64,000 bases of DNA from Timema cristinae (taxonomy: Eukaryota; Arthropoda; Insecta; Phasmatodea; Timematidae): positions 47,213,912 through 47,277,911 of the forward strand of contig JBCFYV010009882.1 of NCBI GenBank assembly GCA_039000515.1, read 5' to 3'. This document shows positions 1 to 10,529 of the stretch, piece after piece. Every line of letters begins with the position of its first letter. Position 1 is the first letter of the stretch. The position numbers were made by a program, and so were the translations under genes. The notes beneath the pieces were generated by a model that was not told the DNA's origin, searched no databases, and saw only the letters and a program-made list of their open reading frames with translations.

Positions 1-778
1 GTCAACAACCCAACGCGTTGTGAGTCTAACGTTTTATACTGTTTGACCTATGATGCAGGCACAATTAGTGTTAAATTGAAGATAGCCTGGAAGGATAGAG
101 TGCGGAGAGTAGAATAGTACCACATCTTTAATTATATATTTATCTTTTTTTCTATTAGAACTTGAGTCCAAAAACTATCAGACTAATTGAAATTAAAATA
201 TATTTTAGAGTCTTACATAGCTAATGTTCATTCATTTGTAAGATTATCATAATAAAGTAAAATTATTGTTGTTTATTTTTATTTTATGGACGGATTGGCG
301 ACAATATGTTATTAACTACTTTAATGCGGAATGTACGATTCGTTTTTCTAGAATGGAAAAATAATATATTGATTAACGTCGTTTTTTTAACCCTCTAAAT
401 ACTTAGGCACACTTAAAATGATTTGAAAAATGTACTTGTTTCATTACTTCCTTTAGGATATTCATCCCTAAAATTTTAACTTTATAAGACTTCCAACCTC
501 ATCCTTTTAAATTAGATCAGAAGCTTAACTTATTCGACTATGGGAGTTTTATTGCATCATACTTTTTCATTTAAGGTATATAAAATGCCCTTTTTAGCCG
601 ACTGATTATATAAGCACATGGCTTATAAACTAACTTAAATCCAGAAAAGACACAAAAACCAGCTCTTGGAAGTTAATTCAACACTGTTAAAGCGTAAAAC
701 CACATTTCAGAATTAAAAGATTTTTTGAACATGTAGGGAAATATACCAGGATCTTACACCCTATCACTAATATTAATG
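1..778. other. A+T-rich stretch, no gene seen
   Basis: No open frame of note, no tRNA-like box pair and no repeat boundary was recognised. Composition is strongly A+T rich with scattered homopolymer runs. It may hold very old repeat remains that cannot be seen by eye. Confidence 0.5.
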
Positions 779-1051
779 GGACCAGTCTAGGGGTAAGGTG
801 TCTGAATTCTGTGCTGGGGGTCTGGGGTTCCATCCTCAGTCCCGATACAGATTTATCTGATTTTTAAACCATTCCTTCACCTCTGACAAAACATGTATTA
901 ATAACAACTTGTGAATGTGTAGAATGTCAGTCCTCCACCGTGGTTCGGATCCCACGTTAAACTGTAGGTCCTCCATTTCATCTCACAATCACCCTACCAT
1001 TACACATTAGCGTAAGTGCGTATAGCCCGAACGGGTACTAAGACGCGGTGC

Positions 1052-1129
<78 letters not shown>

Positions 1130-1138
1130 TAATAATAA

Positions 1139-1189
<51 letters not shown>

Positions 1190-1190
1190 G
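779..1190 (+). mobile_element. Family A SINE with long (AAT)n end
   Basis: A tRNA-derived SINE. The head keeps the A-box-like GTCTAGGGGTAAGGTGTC and a decayed B box (GGTTCCATCC). The body runs through ACAAAACATGTATTAATAAC and CCACCGTGGTTCGGATCCCA to the shared tail GCGTATAGCCCGAACGGGT. The tail passes at about 1051 into roughly 140 bp of AAT repeats, with two AAA interruptions near 1124 and 1146. This is an older copy: it differs from the 8.5 and 57.1 kb copies at many positions. Read in the other direction, the AAT run gives a poly-leucine frame that is not a gene. Confidence 0.85.
1051..1189. repeat. (AAT)n microsatellite
   Basis: About 46 AAT units at the 3' end of the SINE, interrupted twice by AAAAAT. 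It is one of the longest AAT runs in the window and probably grew by slippage from the SINE's short AAT end. Confidence 0.97.
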
Positions 1191-1294
1191 TGGGACAAGT
1201 TAATTAGGTAGTCTCTACCTTGCTGGTGGAACATGACCGGTGAAACAAGGTCTAAGCAGACGATGATATGCGATAAAACCCTTCATAAATATTA

Positions 1295-1500
1295 AATATC
1301 ATGGTCAGTACTGCCCGGGTTCAAACCATGTGGCTCCATAATGGTATGTGACCAGTTTAACAGCCTAAACCACAATACTAATAATTAACAGTGTTTGATA
1401 CTCTTACTGGACTGGTTTTAGAAACGTGCTTTTGGTCTCACAGCCGAAGAGAAAAGGAGATAGGTCTATTTTCATCCAAGAATATGCTATAATCTCTATG
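1295..1500 (-). mobile_element. Possible tRNA-derived SINE remnant
   Basis: On the minus strand GGTTTGAACCC matches a Pol III B box and lies about 40 bp after an A-box-like stretch near 1370. No second copy was seen in the window, so the call rests only on the box pair. Confidence 0.3.
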
Positions 1501-1922
1501 AAAACAGTGTGACAGACGTGTGAAATACCAAAGGTCTGAAATTGCATCGGGAAATCTCTCGTATTCCGCACGATTACAATTCAGGAGATCTTGTACTGTC
1601 TGTGTTTGTCAAATATAGAACCCTTTTAAAAGAGTAGAAAAGACTATGTCGGAAGCCAGACCTTTTTAGCACATCATCAATTGATGCAGCAATAAATTAT
1701 TTTGTCCCAAATACAACACTATCTTAAGAACAATTCATAAGTAATAGACATTTTATAGAGTTTAAACATAAATAGATTATACAGTAAAATCCTGTATGGG
1801 GTGCCATTGGGAATACTACAGGACTAGTTCTTAAGCCTGTCTTTGATAGGCTGATTTAAGGTAAACTGAGTATGCAATGTCAGGAGTCGTTAAAAGATCC
1901 TATAATTTATTATTAATATAAT

Positions 1923-2167
1923 TTAGCACCGCGTCTTACTACCCGTTTGGGTTATACGCTTTAAATACTAATTACGCTAATTGATTAGGAATTGTGATGG
2001 TTGAATTAGAGGAAGTGAAACCGCATTTTCATGGAGGGAGAGTGGAAAACCATTTAAGAACCCCCCCCCCCCAGTTCACCCGACCGAGATTCGAACCTTG
2101 ATCTCCCCATCCTCAGCAGTCAAGCTCAACACGACTAGCGCGTTAGCCTACTACGCCACCGAGGTGG
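1923..2167 (-). mobile_element. Family B' SINE
   Basis: Reads on the minus strand from the head (GGTGGCGTAGTAGGCTAACG, B box GGTTCGAATC) to the shared tail (ACCCAAACGGGTAGTAAGAC, at the low-coordinate end). A C10 run near 2060 replaces the usual region after the B box. It is homologous over its full length to the copies at 34.3 and 38.3 kb. Confidence 0.85.
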
Positions 2168-2412
2168 GTATAAAAACATATCCACTGTAGGCTTTATATT
2201 ATTTGAGAAAAAGATATGTTGACAACAGAAATAATATAAATTAAAACATTAAAGAATTTTCTTTTAACTTACATTTTAAACAAACAATGTGTTTTAACGT
2301 AGACTTATGTCATAATTCGGTGAAGAATCCTATCCACTGATACCTTATTCATCTCTGTAGGCTTTGTATTAGTTGAGAAAGGGGGATGTTGACAACAGAA
2401 ACAAAATATAGG
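2168..2412 (+). repeat. Tandem duplication, about 175 bp apart
   Basis: Two similar segments, about 2168-2238 and 2341-2412, share CTGTAGGCTTT, a TTGAGAAA run and GTTGACAACAGAAA. They are diverged and in direct orientation. No known element was recognised. Confidence 0.6.
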
Positions 2413-3560
2413 TTTCTCTAAACAGCTGTCCAAATCTCTTTAATCTGGGTGGTCTTCACATTCAAAATAACTTTTTTTTTAATAAGTAATGTGAAATGTG
2501 AATATTTATCTTCATTTATGCACCATCCCGTGAGTAAATTGTTCAGACTCTAGTTCATGAGTTAATATCGTGTTTCCAAGTATTAATTTACCATTTGTAC
2601 GGTTTGTTGTTCTAGTCAAATATAACGGGTAATTTTTTTTTACTTATTATTTTAGACTGAGTTAATATTTAAGTTTTGCATGGATATAACAAGTGGTGTA
2701 TTTATCGATTGCATATAATTTACCTCACATGTATAGTTTAATCCAAGATTAGGGATATTTAAATGCCAAATTTAGGAAACAACACGTTTAACAATACAGA
2801 TAAGTAGTTCAATAATCTAGAATAAAACGTAATTTTCATAAATGACGTTATTTCCAAGTTTTGTATTTTCACAAAACAGAGTGTTCCAAATATTATACAC
2901 TATAGCAATTTGACCAAAACTGTAATATTTTTTTCGAAAAATTTATCTTTAAATTTTTAGTTTTAAGTAATGTAGAAAATATATTTTATTAGGTATTCAA
3001 GAGTCCAGCGTTACCCAGGGAATTTTAACCAGTACATGAAATTTCTTCATCAACTTAAGGTTGAGATTTCTCCAAAAATTCCGCTTTAGGATAAGGGTTT
3101 AAATATTCACTTACTGACATATAGCAAACAAATTTATCTATATTGAACCAAACCATACACTGGTAAGGAACAAAACTCTGATACCTCCTTATAAATACAC
3201 ACCAGTGATCACGTTGTTGAAGTCATTACTCACAATAAGTGTAAAAGTAATGTTCCGCAGCGTCATAAATTCAGATTTACTTGTACAATATACATTCCAC
3301 TTACAATAAAATATATATCTCCTAGATAAAAGGATTGTAATATGGAGTATCTTTTAAGATAGAGCAATGGTGTAATACATTAAGGTAAGACTGTCTGCTA
3401 CCTTTTTGGGTGAATGGGAAGAATCAGCTTTCCATGTTTCTTGGTTTTAGAACCATGTGCAATCACTACTTTTTTAATTGCTATCATTTTATTGAAAAAA
3501 AGTACTTTACAATAAATCATATAAATAAAATAAAAAATAAAAATACGATATCACCAATAT
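2413..3560. other. A+T-rich stretch, no gene seen
   Basis: Nothing recognisable: no tRNA-like boxes, no coding frame apart from a short low-complexity frame leading into the next microsatellite. Confidence 0.5.
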
Positions 3561-3715
3561 ATTTAATAGTAATAATAGTAATAATAATAGTAATAATAAT
3601 AATATATTACATTATATTACATTATATTACATTATATTACAATATATTACATTATAATAATTATAATTATTTTTATTATTATTATTTACAAGGTTAATGA
3701 TTTTGAATATTATAT

Positions 3716-3777
<62 letters not shown>

Positions 3778-3778
3778 T

Positions 3779-3829
<51 letters not shown>

Positions 3830-3832
3830 ATT
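3561..3832. repeat. Compound AAT / TATTACATTA repeat
   Basis: From about 3567 TAATAG/TAATAA units lead to five or six copies of the 10-mer ATTACATTAT (about 3604-3656). From about 3719 there is an AAT run that turns into ATT near 3795, giving a mirror-like, self-complementary centre. Confidence 0.9.
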
Positions 3833-4494
3833 AATTTACAAAACAATATATTTGTCGGTTGTTTTTGTATATCTATAATCACTGATATATAATTTATGTG
3901 AGGAATGGAAATCCTTGTGTTAGTTTAAAATAGCATTGAAATCTGGACCAATTTTAGTGACTATCATTCATAGGTCTGATTTAACACTAAGAGACGATTT
4001 GTTTTCAATTTTTTTTACACCACATAGAGCAGCAATAAAGGCCTCCTCACAAGTAAGTTATTGAAAAAAGTATCGAATGATTCAGTGCTTTTTATGAAAG
4101 TTCTTTATGGTTGGCTGATGATAAAACTAAAAGTGGATACCCAAGTGCACCTCTCGAATTTGTGGGTATAAGAGGGGTACCAGCTCCCCAATTTTTGGCC
4201 TCAATTTATGGCCGGGCTTTAATATGGGAAGGCATACCCATTGTGTTTAGTATACAACAGTGATTTACCATTTTTTTAAAAATATTTTAGTGTCTAAATA
4301 ATATATAAAGGTATGTCACGGAGTCTTTAAATTATTTCGCGTAACCCTGTACGAACCTCGTGGACCCCATTTGAGAATCTCTGTTCTAGATTAAGTTAGT
4401 TTGTAAATAGGCTAATCTTATAATACGTGTGGTTGATAATAGAACGTTAAATTCCCAAATAATTATATACTTAGCATAAAAGAGACCCTCATTT
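3833..4494. other. Unclassified A+T-rich stretch
   Basis: No gene or repeat boundary recognised. A short GC-richer patch lies near 4180-4240 (GGTACCAGCTCCCC onward) without a usable open frame. Confidence 0.45.
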
Positions 4495-4496
4495 GT

Positions 4497-4765
4497 GAGC
4501 ACGTTAATCAAGGTACTGGTTTCGTCTTGTCTAGATTACTTATGACGGGAAGGTCCGGGTTTTAGTCTCGGCTCAGTGTACTAAGGTTGATTTTTTTCAT
4601 TGTTTATTGCTCTCTCTATGGGCATGAGGTTTGCGGTCGTGGGTTTTAGTGACAGTTGAACTTGAGAGTTATGGAAATTAAATTGTAGCTTTTACGTATA
4701 GACCCTACCAACCCCGTGCATGCCAATAGCTGGGCTATGTAGACTAAATTAGGTTAAGTAGGTTA
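4497..4765 (+). mobile_element. Degenerate tRNA-derived SINE
   Basis: Head near 4497 with a decayed B box (GGGTTTTAGTCTCGG) followed by CAGTGTACTAAGG, the same phrase that follows the B box in family B copies. The rest is too decayed to place, and no tail is visible. Confidence 0.4.
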
Positions 4766-5169
4766 TACATATGAGAATGCTTATGGAAGTTGCAAAACTG
4801 GATTTAAATGTTTATTGTGTTTCACCTTATATTTGCTCTATTCTATCACTTACTTGTAGGAAGCTGGGTTTTGTGTAATTGGTAGGGCTCTCAATGGCTA
4901 CAAGATCCACGAAATCCACTCTCTTTAAAATAACTTTGGCACGCTTCCTCTATATTATATCCTTTCCCCTCCCTACTACATTAGTGTAAATATGCTGATA
5001 GCACATACATGCTATAGGACTCAAAGCAGTGGGAAAACACAACTAAAGGTATTTCTAGTGGCTCAGACAAAATTTATTGGGAACTCCAATTCATCAGAAA
5101 GAACTCTATATGCTCTATTTCACGCGGAATAGAATGATGTTAATGGTAAAGTAACTCAAGTCTCTTAAG

Positions 5170-5510
5170 AGGGGGTGTATCTTGGGGGGGGGGGATGTAA
5201 CCAACCCAGCAACCCTTATATCCACAATCGAAGCTAACAGGCTATTACACCCTCACATTTTAAATGGTAATAGCGTGTAGGGACTGGCTTGGGATTGAAC
5301 CAAGATTGTTGAAATGTTGGTTGAAAGGGTTGGGGGAACTAGGGGGGTGAGTAAAGGAAGGTCCGATGATCACTCCCTGAGATCTCCCTGCCTGATAAAT
5401 GTTTGGTGGCTCCTAGCGCCGCGTCACGGTCATGTCATGCCGCGTCACGCTATTTCACGGTACGTCACGGCTCACGGCTGACAGGTCACGCGGCTCTCAA
5501 ACGATAGTCA
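5170..5510. other. GC-rich patch with GTCACGG cluster
   Basis: A GC-rich island in A+T-rich surroundings. It begins with a G9 run at about 5184 and includes GGGATTGAACC (B-box-like) near 5290. At 5419-5490 there are six or seven closely spaced copies of a GTCACGG/TTCACGG core, forming a degenerate minisatellite of about 10 bp. Some copies form ACGTCA or TACGTCAC, which resemble CRE sites, but regulatory use is not shown. Confidence 0.6.
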
Positions 5511-5756
5511 GGGTGAGGTTCCCTACCTACCTTAGACCACAAATTTATTCGGATCGCTAAACGAACACTTTTCAGAAGATAAATAATACTCAATGTAGGC
5601 TACCTAAAATGCTATGCAAGTGAACGTAGGTTAAGGTTTGTGTTGTTTCTTCACCCAATATTTTGCCAAAAAATATTTCTGGACCAAAATAATTAAAATA
5701 TTATTTAAGTAGGTGTATTATGATTAATTTTATTCACTTGGGGTTCTCAACAGTTT

Positions 5757-6012
5757 CAGCACCCACTTCGGTGGTTTCACGGTTTAAGGTGCTACTCTCG
5801 CAGTAGACTAGACTGTCGATGACGGAGAGATCGAGGTAAAATCTCAGTCAGATGTACTGATGGCTATTTTTTCTAAAATTCTCTTTCCCTCACCTTCAAC
5901 GAAAATTCGGCTACTCTTCCTCTAAATATAGCATTACTGGTTCCTAAAACCATTAGTGTAATTATCACATAAGCGCATAACCTGGACAGCTAGTAAGATG
6001 TGGCGCTAAGAA
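5757..6012 (+). mobile_element. Family B SINE, old
   Basis: Starts with CCCACTTCGGTGG, has GTAGACTAGACTGTCGATGA in the anticodon-side part, a decayed B box (AGGTAAAATCTCAG), the middle run CTCTTTCCCTC and the decayed tail GCGCATAACCTGGACAGCTA followed by GTAAGATGTGGCGCTAA. Confidence 0.8.
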
Positions 6013-6187
6013 AATAGTTTTAAAGAATCCATATCATTGGTGGTGTGTGATTTGAACATGACTTATTATATTATTAAAAAAATGTTGGTCAAATGCCACC
6101 ATGCTCGTGAAAAACATTCAAGAACTGTTGAGATCAAAATATATAGGAAATTAAACTAAACTTTTTTATTGGAGTAATATTTTATTT

Positions 6188-6430
6188 ACCAGCTTTGGTA
6201 GACGTGTGGTATAGGTAGCCATCACTATCACAATATACAGTACTGTCAATGACAGGTAGATCAGTGCTCAAATCCCTGTTTGGTGTAATAAGGGTTTTTT
6301 CTTAAATAATTTTCCACTCCCCTTCTCTCCAAATGTCGGTCCATTTCCTCTAAATAAACTTTCTTAACCCAAAGTTATCGACATAATTAGAACATATGCA
6401 TATGACCCTAACGGGAAGTGAGACTGGATG
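6188..6430 (+). mobile_element. Family B SINE, old
   Basis: A second direct B copy about 180 bp after the previous one. It keeps TTTGGTAGACGTGTGG, CAAATCCC as a decayed B box, TTTTCCACTCCCCTTC and the tail ATGACCCTAACGGGAAGTGA. Heavily mutated. Confidence 0.7.
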
Positions 6431-6832
6431 AAAACATTAAATGTTCTAACCAAAACGTTTTGGTTATAAAAAATGTAAAAAATAAGAACCATGACTCACT
6501 TTCCTTTCCTTCTCACCTTAAAGGTGAACAAATTTGGTTAAATTATCTAATATTTCTTCAAATGTCCCTAATATTTCAAAAATAATATCGGAAAAACCAA
6601 GTGCTTGGCTTATGAGTACATGAAAGTAGTTTTAGTAACAATTTCAGAGCAATCCAAATATACTAAGATCCAAACAGTATGGTTTTACTTAATAGTAATC
6701 CTAAGTTGCTACTCAGGACATTTGTGCTTTAGTCTAGATTAAAGGTTTGATAGAAAACTGCACCAATAGTCTATATTTTTTTGTTCTTACTACCAATCTG
6801 GGCTATTTTCATATATACAATAAAGAGATAGG

Positions 6833-6903
6833 CGTTAAAATGGTACAATTTATAGATGCCCCTGACTTTTCGTGGAAAGAGAGAGAGAGAGAGTTGAAAG
6901 ACA
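6833..6903 (-). mobile_element. Family B SINE, tail side (split by MITE)
   Basis: The tail-side part of a minus-strand B SINE: TTTTCGTGGAAAGAGAGAG corresponds to the CTCTCCCTCCACGAAAA run of other copies. It continues at 7274 after the MITE. A short open frame read through this region and the MITE is not a gene. Confidence 0.6.
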
Positions 6904-7273
6904 TTAAGGTGCGGCCGAAGGGAGCGAAAGATATTTTTACAGTTTTTATAGAATTGAAATTTTTTGGCCCTAATAAATCAAAATTTCTTCACTAGCAACA
7001 TAGAGTTTAGTTTTCTGCACATGCTAAATCAACATATCTTGAATACTTGTCAAGAGTGTCCTGGGATTTTGTCAAAACTTTTGTCTTTATTTAAAAAGTT
7101 TTGACAAAATTTCAGGACACCCTTGACAGATATTCAAAATCTATTGATATTAGCATGTGCAAAAAATTAAACTCTATGTTGCTACTGGAGAAATATTTAT
7201 TTTATTTTGGCCAGAAAAATGTAATGCTATAAAAACTGTAAAATTATTCTCGCTCCCTTCGGCCACACCTTAA
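6904..7273. mobile_element. Foldback MITE bounded by TTAA
   Basis: A 370-bp near-palindrome. It begins TTAAGGTGCGGCCGAAGGG and ends in the complement (CCCTTCGGCCACACCTTAA). Both arms of about 180 bp pair, meeting at GTCAAAACTTTT...AAAAGTTTTGAC near 7072-7107. TTAA at both ends is the target site used by piggyBac-type transposases; assignment to that superfamily is inference, since no transposase is encoded. It interrupts a B SINE, so the boundaries are well defined. Confidence 0.85.
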
Positions 7274-7388
7274 GGTAAAAACCCTTATTTAAACCTTCCG
7301 GGATTCAAACCTCAAACTCTCCGTCATTGGCGAACAATTTAGAGGAGAAAGACATCCTTTTCCGCTTAGCCATATTTTTGGGCTAGGT
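7274..7388 (-). mobile_element. Family B SINE, head side (split by MITE)
   Basis: Head-side half of the SINE begun at 6833. GGTAAAAACCCTTATTTAAA, the complement of a B box (GGGATTCAAACC) and TCTCCGTCATTGG occur in the order seen in intact minus-strand B copies. Confidence 0.65.
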
Positions 7389-7662
7389 TTATATTATAAG
7401 TATAACCGAGATTAGAGGTTGATAAACCCATCGTATGTTATTTGTTTCATATAAGTGGCATCCATGATGATTTCATCATATTAATACTATCCCGTGAATT
7501 CATTATAATTGATACATAGTAGGCTCTCGATTATCCGTGCTAAGATATAAATTTTTGTGGATTATCCATGTACGTTCTTCAAAATACTACACTATACAGT
7601 ATTTCTCATATTTTTCTATAAAATAAATAGCTCTACATTAAATCTGGTACTGTAAAGAAAGC

Positions 7663-8049
7663 TTAAATTGAGGATTTAGGCGATGCGAGAAAAGGCCATT
7701 GTTTTTGTCATTTTCTTGGCAAAAACTTTTTTGGCCAAAATATATAAAACAATGCTTCTGTACAAATATTAAGCTTAATTTTCTTCACATGGTGACATCA
7801 ACAGTTCTTGAATATTTGTCCCAAGTATAGCAACATTAGATGAGAAATTATTAAATAAAGATAAAAAGTTGTCGTTAATTCCAGGACACCCATGACAGAT
7901 ATTCAACAATTGATAATATTGTCATGTAAATAAAGTTAAACTTATGTTTGTACTGAATCATAATTTGATTTATTCTTGGCAAAAATGTTTCGCTATAGAA
8001 ATGGTAAAAACATTGGCCTTATCTTGCGTTCCCAACAGCACCACCTTAA
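7663..8049. mobile_element. Second TTAA foldback MITE, diverged
   Basis: A sister of the element at 6904. It ends CAGCACCACCTTAA and shares the inner sequences TTCTTGAATA, CCAGGACACCCATGACAGATATTCAA and the AAAGATAAAAAGTT centre. The left end is more decayed (TTAAATTGAGG). The two copies lie in tandem about 390 bp apart, and their arms pair imperfectly. Confidence 0.75.
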
Positions 8050-8305
8050 CACGTTTTAGTCACAACCCCAACCCTACACACTCATAATTCCTCATTCATT
8101 CCCTCTACCCCCCCCCCCCTTACGTCAGTTACTGCTCATTCTACAGCTAATACCATATAAGCGTCATTGTATTATTATGCAGAGGTTACCAATGTACAAA
8201 TATTGTATACAGTTATTTATCCATATTATAAATACATTTCAAATGTAAGCATTAAAGATAAAAATGTATTTTCGATTACCCACGATTTTCTACTGTTTTT
8301 GACCT

Positions 8306-8505
8306 ACATTGGTGGCCGCATGGTCTTGAGGTGACAATCTTGCAGTAGAATAGACCACTGAGGACAAGTTAATTGAGTTTATAAACTTGGTTGAGTGTAC
8401 TGAGGGTTGTTTTTCCAAAAATGTTTTCCACTCTCCCTCCACGCAAACCCTGATACACTTCATCTAAATATAGTCTTCCCCATCACTAAAATCATTAGCT
8501 TGGTT
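8306..8505 (+). mobile_element. Family B SINE, truncated by an A SINE
   Basis: Begins CATTGGTGGCCGCATGG, keeps TGAGTGTACTGAGGGT and TTTTCCACTCTCCCTCCACG, and runs to AAATCATTAGCTTGGTTAAT, where a family A SINE has inserted. No tail survives beyond that insertion. Confidence 0.75.
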
Positions 8506-8518
8506 AATAAAACTTATA
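8506..8518 (+). repeat. Target duplication, left copy
   Basis: AATAAAACTTATA, repeated exactly at 8827-8839 on the far side of the SINE. Confidence 0.9.
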
Positions 8519-8786
8519 GTAGGTGACCTGGTGGTCTAGGGGTAAGGTGTCAGACTTCTATGCTGGCGGCCGGGGTTCAATCCTCGGTCCCGGCAAAGAT
8601 TTATCTGATTACCTAATCCTTCCTTCACCTCTGACAAGACATCTTGTGAATGTGGGGAATGCCAGGCCTCCACCGTGGTTCGGATTCCACGTTAAACTGT
8701 AGGTCCTTCATTTCATCTCACAATCACCCTACCATTACACATTAGCGTAAGTGCGTATAACCCGAATGGGTAGTAAGACGCGGTGC

Positions 8787-8826
<40 letters not shown>
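8519..8826 (+). mobile_element. Family A SINE, full length
   Basis: A good reference copy. The head GACCTGGTGGTCTAGGGG has a perfect A box (TGGTCTAGGGG) and the B box GGTTCAATCC follows at about 8575. Then come the body (TCACCTCTGACAAGACATCT, CCACCGTGGTTCGGATTCCA), the shared tail GCGTATAACCCGAATGGGTA and about 14 AAT units. Flanked by an exact 13-bp target duplication, it was copied by a LINE-type target-primed mechanism. Transcription would be by Pol III from the internal boxes. Confidence 0.95.
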
Positions 8827-8833
<7 letters not shown>

Positions 8834-8839
8834 CTTATA

Positions 8840-9240
8840 AACAACTATTTGTTCACTCTATCGTACCGATTAACCCGAATAAGTGAGACTTTACTGTATG
8901 CAAACGTATTAGACGCATCTCCGTGCAATAGCGTCAGTGTCACATATTTAGATATCTTATCGTCTGCAAATATGTTTTCAATTTTTAATTGTCATGGTAC
9001 TGATACCAACAGCACAGTTTCATATAGTGCTAATGATGTGTGTTTGGTACTAAGTGCTACCAATGCCTTTTATCTCTGATTCAGTGTTGCTTGAATTATT
9101 TCGCGTGAAATAACTAATTGTGATATGTTCTTTATGAAGGAATTAATATTCAAACATCACCTTAAACCTGGATGTTTAGAAACCAAGTTATTTTAAATAC
9201 AGATTTATAGAATTTATTTAGCTAATATCTTCTTTATTAA
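8840..9240. other. Unclassified stretch
   Basis: An open frame reaches from the AAT run into this stretch (stop at 9077-9079), but its start is an artefact of the microsatellite. No family resemblance was recognised. Confidence 0.4.
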
Positions 9241-9450
9241 TTTAGCACCACGTTTTACTAACCGTTTAGGCTACACGCATATGTACTAATTATGCTCGTT
9301 TGATAGGGTTGAGGAAATTTGAATTTAGGGGATGTGTCCCAGCATTTGTGTTAAGGAAGAGTAGATAACCATAAAGGAAAAACCATCCACAGTACAACCA
9401 ACCAAGATTTGAACCCCAATCTCCCTGTCAACAGCAGCCTATGTACTAAA
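9241..9450 (-). mobile_element. Family B SINE
   Basis: Minus strand. The tail (TAGCACCACGTTTTACTAACC, read from the plus strand) is at the low end, TTTGAACCCC is the complement of the B box near 9408, and the head is lost after the CAGCAG near 9434. Confidence 0.75.
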
Positions 9451-9879
9451 AAAATACATACAACCCTAATTATGCTTTGAAAAAAAAAACTTAAAAAGGT
9501 CTCAAGAAATATTTCACGTATAACACTTTTTGTGCCATCTTCTCCTAGAGAATTCCCCAACAAATCATAGATGATAGAAAATCAATTTTCGTTACTACAT
9601 TTAAATTGCAACTAATTATAAAGTACATTTTAATCAGAGATCTAAATAAACTGATATATAGATTCTTCATAGCTGTATGGCAAGAGGTTTTATTGTTTTG
9701 CTGTATTACCCTGGTCAGATAAAGCACGGATAACACTGTCGTGGCACTTACAAGTAAAGCACACGCCGGTTAATGTATACATGTAAATCATCCTTAACAC
9801 AGTGGTTTATATTGACTTAATCGAGGAGGGTGGCAGTGTTGAGGGGAAAGAGAGGGGAGGTAGATTGTTTAAGGGAAGT

Positions 9880-10000
9880 ACACATGCATCAGTATGAATA
9901 GAGGGATGGGAGAAAAAGAGAGGAAAACTACCTCTGGTGCACTTGCCCTAGATTTGAACATTAGCATCCCAGGTACCGGAAGATAAATAATAATGGCTTG
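9880..10000 (-). mobile_element. Degenerate family B SINE fragment
   Basis: Plus-strand GATGGGAGAAAAAGAGAGG and TAGATTTGAACATTAGCATC follow the order of the middle run and B box of minus-strand B copies. Only about 120 bp can be recognised. The stretch 9451-9880 before it shows nothing else except a purine-rich patch (9833-9865). Confidence 0.35.
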
Positions 10001-10034
10001 GAGCGGTGGATCACATGGAAATAGCATTTGAATA

Positions 10035-10280
10035 TAACAACTTAAAAGTAAAAGAATATACTAAGGACGGATAGATTGAAGTTTGAATCTCGCTAGGGTG
10101 AACTGGGGGTGGTTTACCTAAATGGTTTTCCACTCTCCCTCCACGAAAATGCGGGCTTATTTCCTCTGCATTCAACTTTCCCAATTCCTAAACCATTTGC
10201 GTAATTAGTACTCAAGCTTATAACCCGAACGGGTAGTGAGACGTGGTGCTAAGTATTATTATTATTATTATTATTATTAA
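10035..10280 (+). mobile_element. Family B SINE, head lost
   Basis: Starts within the head; B box GTTTGAATCTCG near 10081. GGTGAACTGGGGGTGG, TTTTCCACTCTCCCTCCACG and the tail TTATAACCCGAACGGGTAGT are well kept, ending in about eight ATT units. Confidence 0.8.
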
Positions 10281-10529
10281 GCATAAACAAGGTTTAAGGG
10301 ATTTGAATCAAGCTTGGTAAAGAAGGAAGTCAGTATTGTCTAGTATTGTTTGTTATTTATATATTTATATGAGGTATTCAAAGTGAATTCTCCGAACAAA
10401 CTGATTGTATTAGCAAATGACTTATAAATCTTAGATAAAACTTAAGCCTAGAATACCCATCCCCCAGGGGTTAATTCATCACCGCGAATAAAGACAATCT
10501 AGTTCCACAGGGGATAGTTTTTTCAGCCA

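Noticed and set aside
1007..1234. Minus-strand frame with a long leucine run
   Set aside because: It is the AAT microsatellite and SINE tail read as protein.
6747..6995. 82-codon frame
   Set aside because: It crosses from a B SINE into the TTAA MITE, so it is a chimera of repeats.
8519..8600. Working tRNA gene from the A and B boxes
   Set aside because: The boxes belong to SINE heads repeated many times, without a closing acceptor stem in families A and B.
8783..9079. 98-codon frame starting in poly-isoleucine
   Set aside because: Its start lies in the SINE's AAT run; the later part has no recognised motif.
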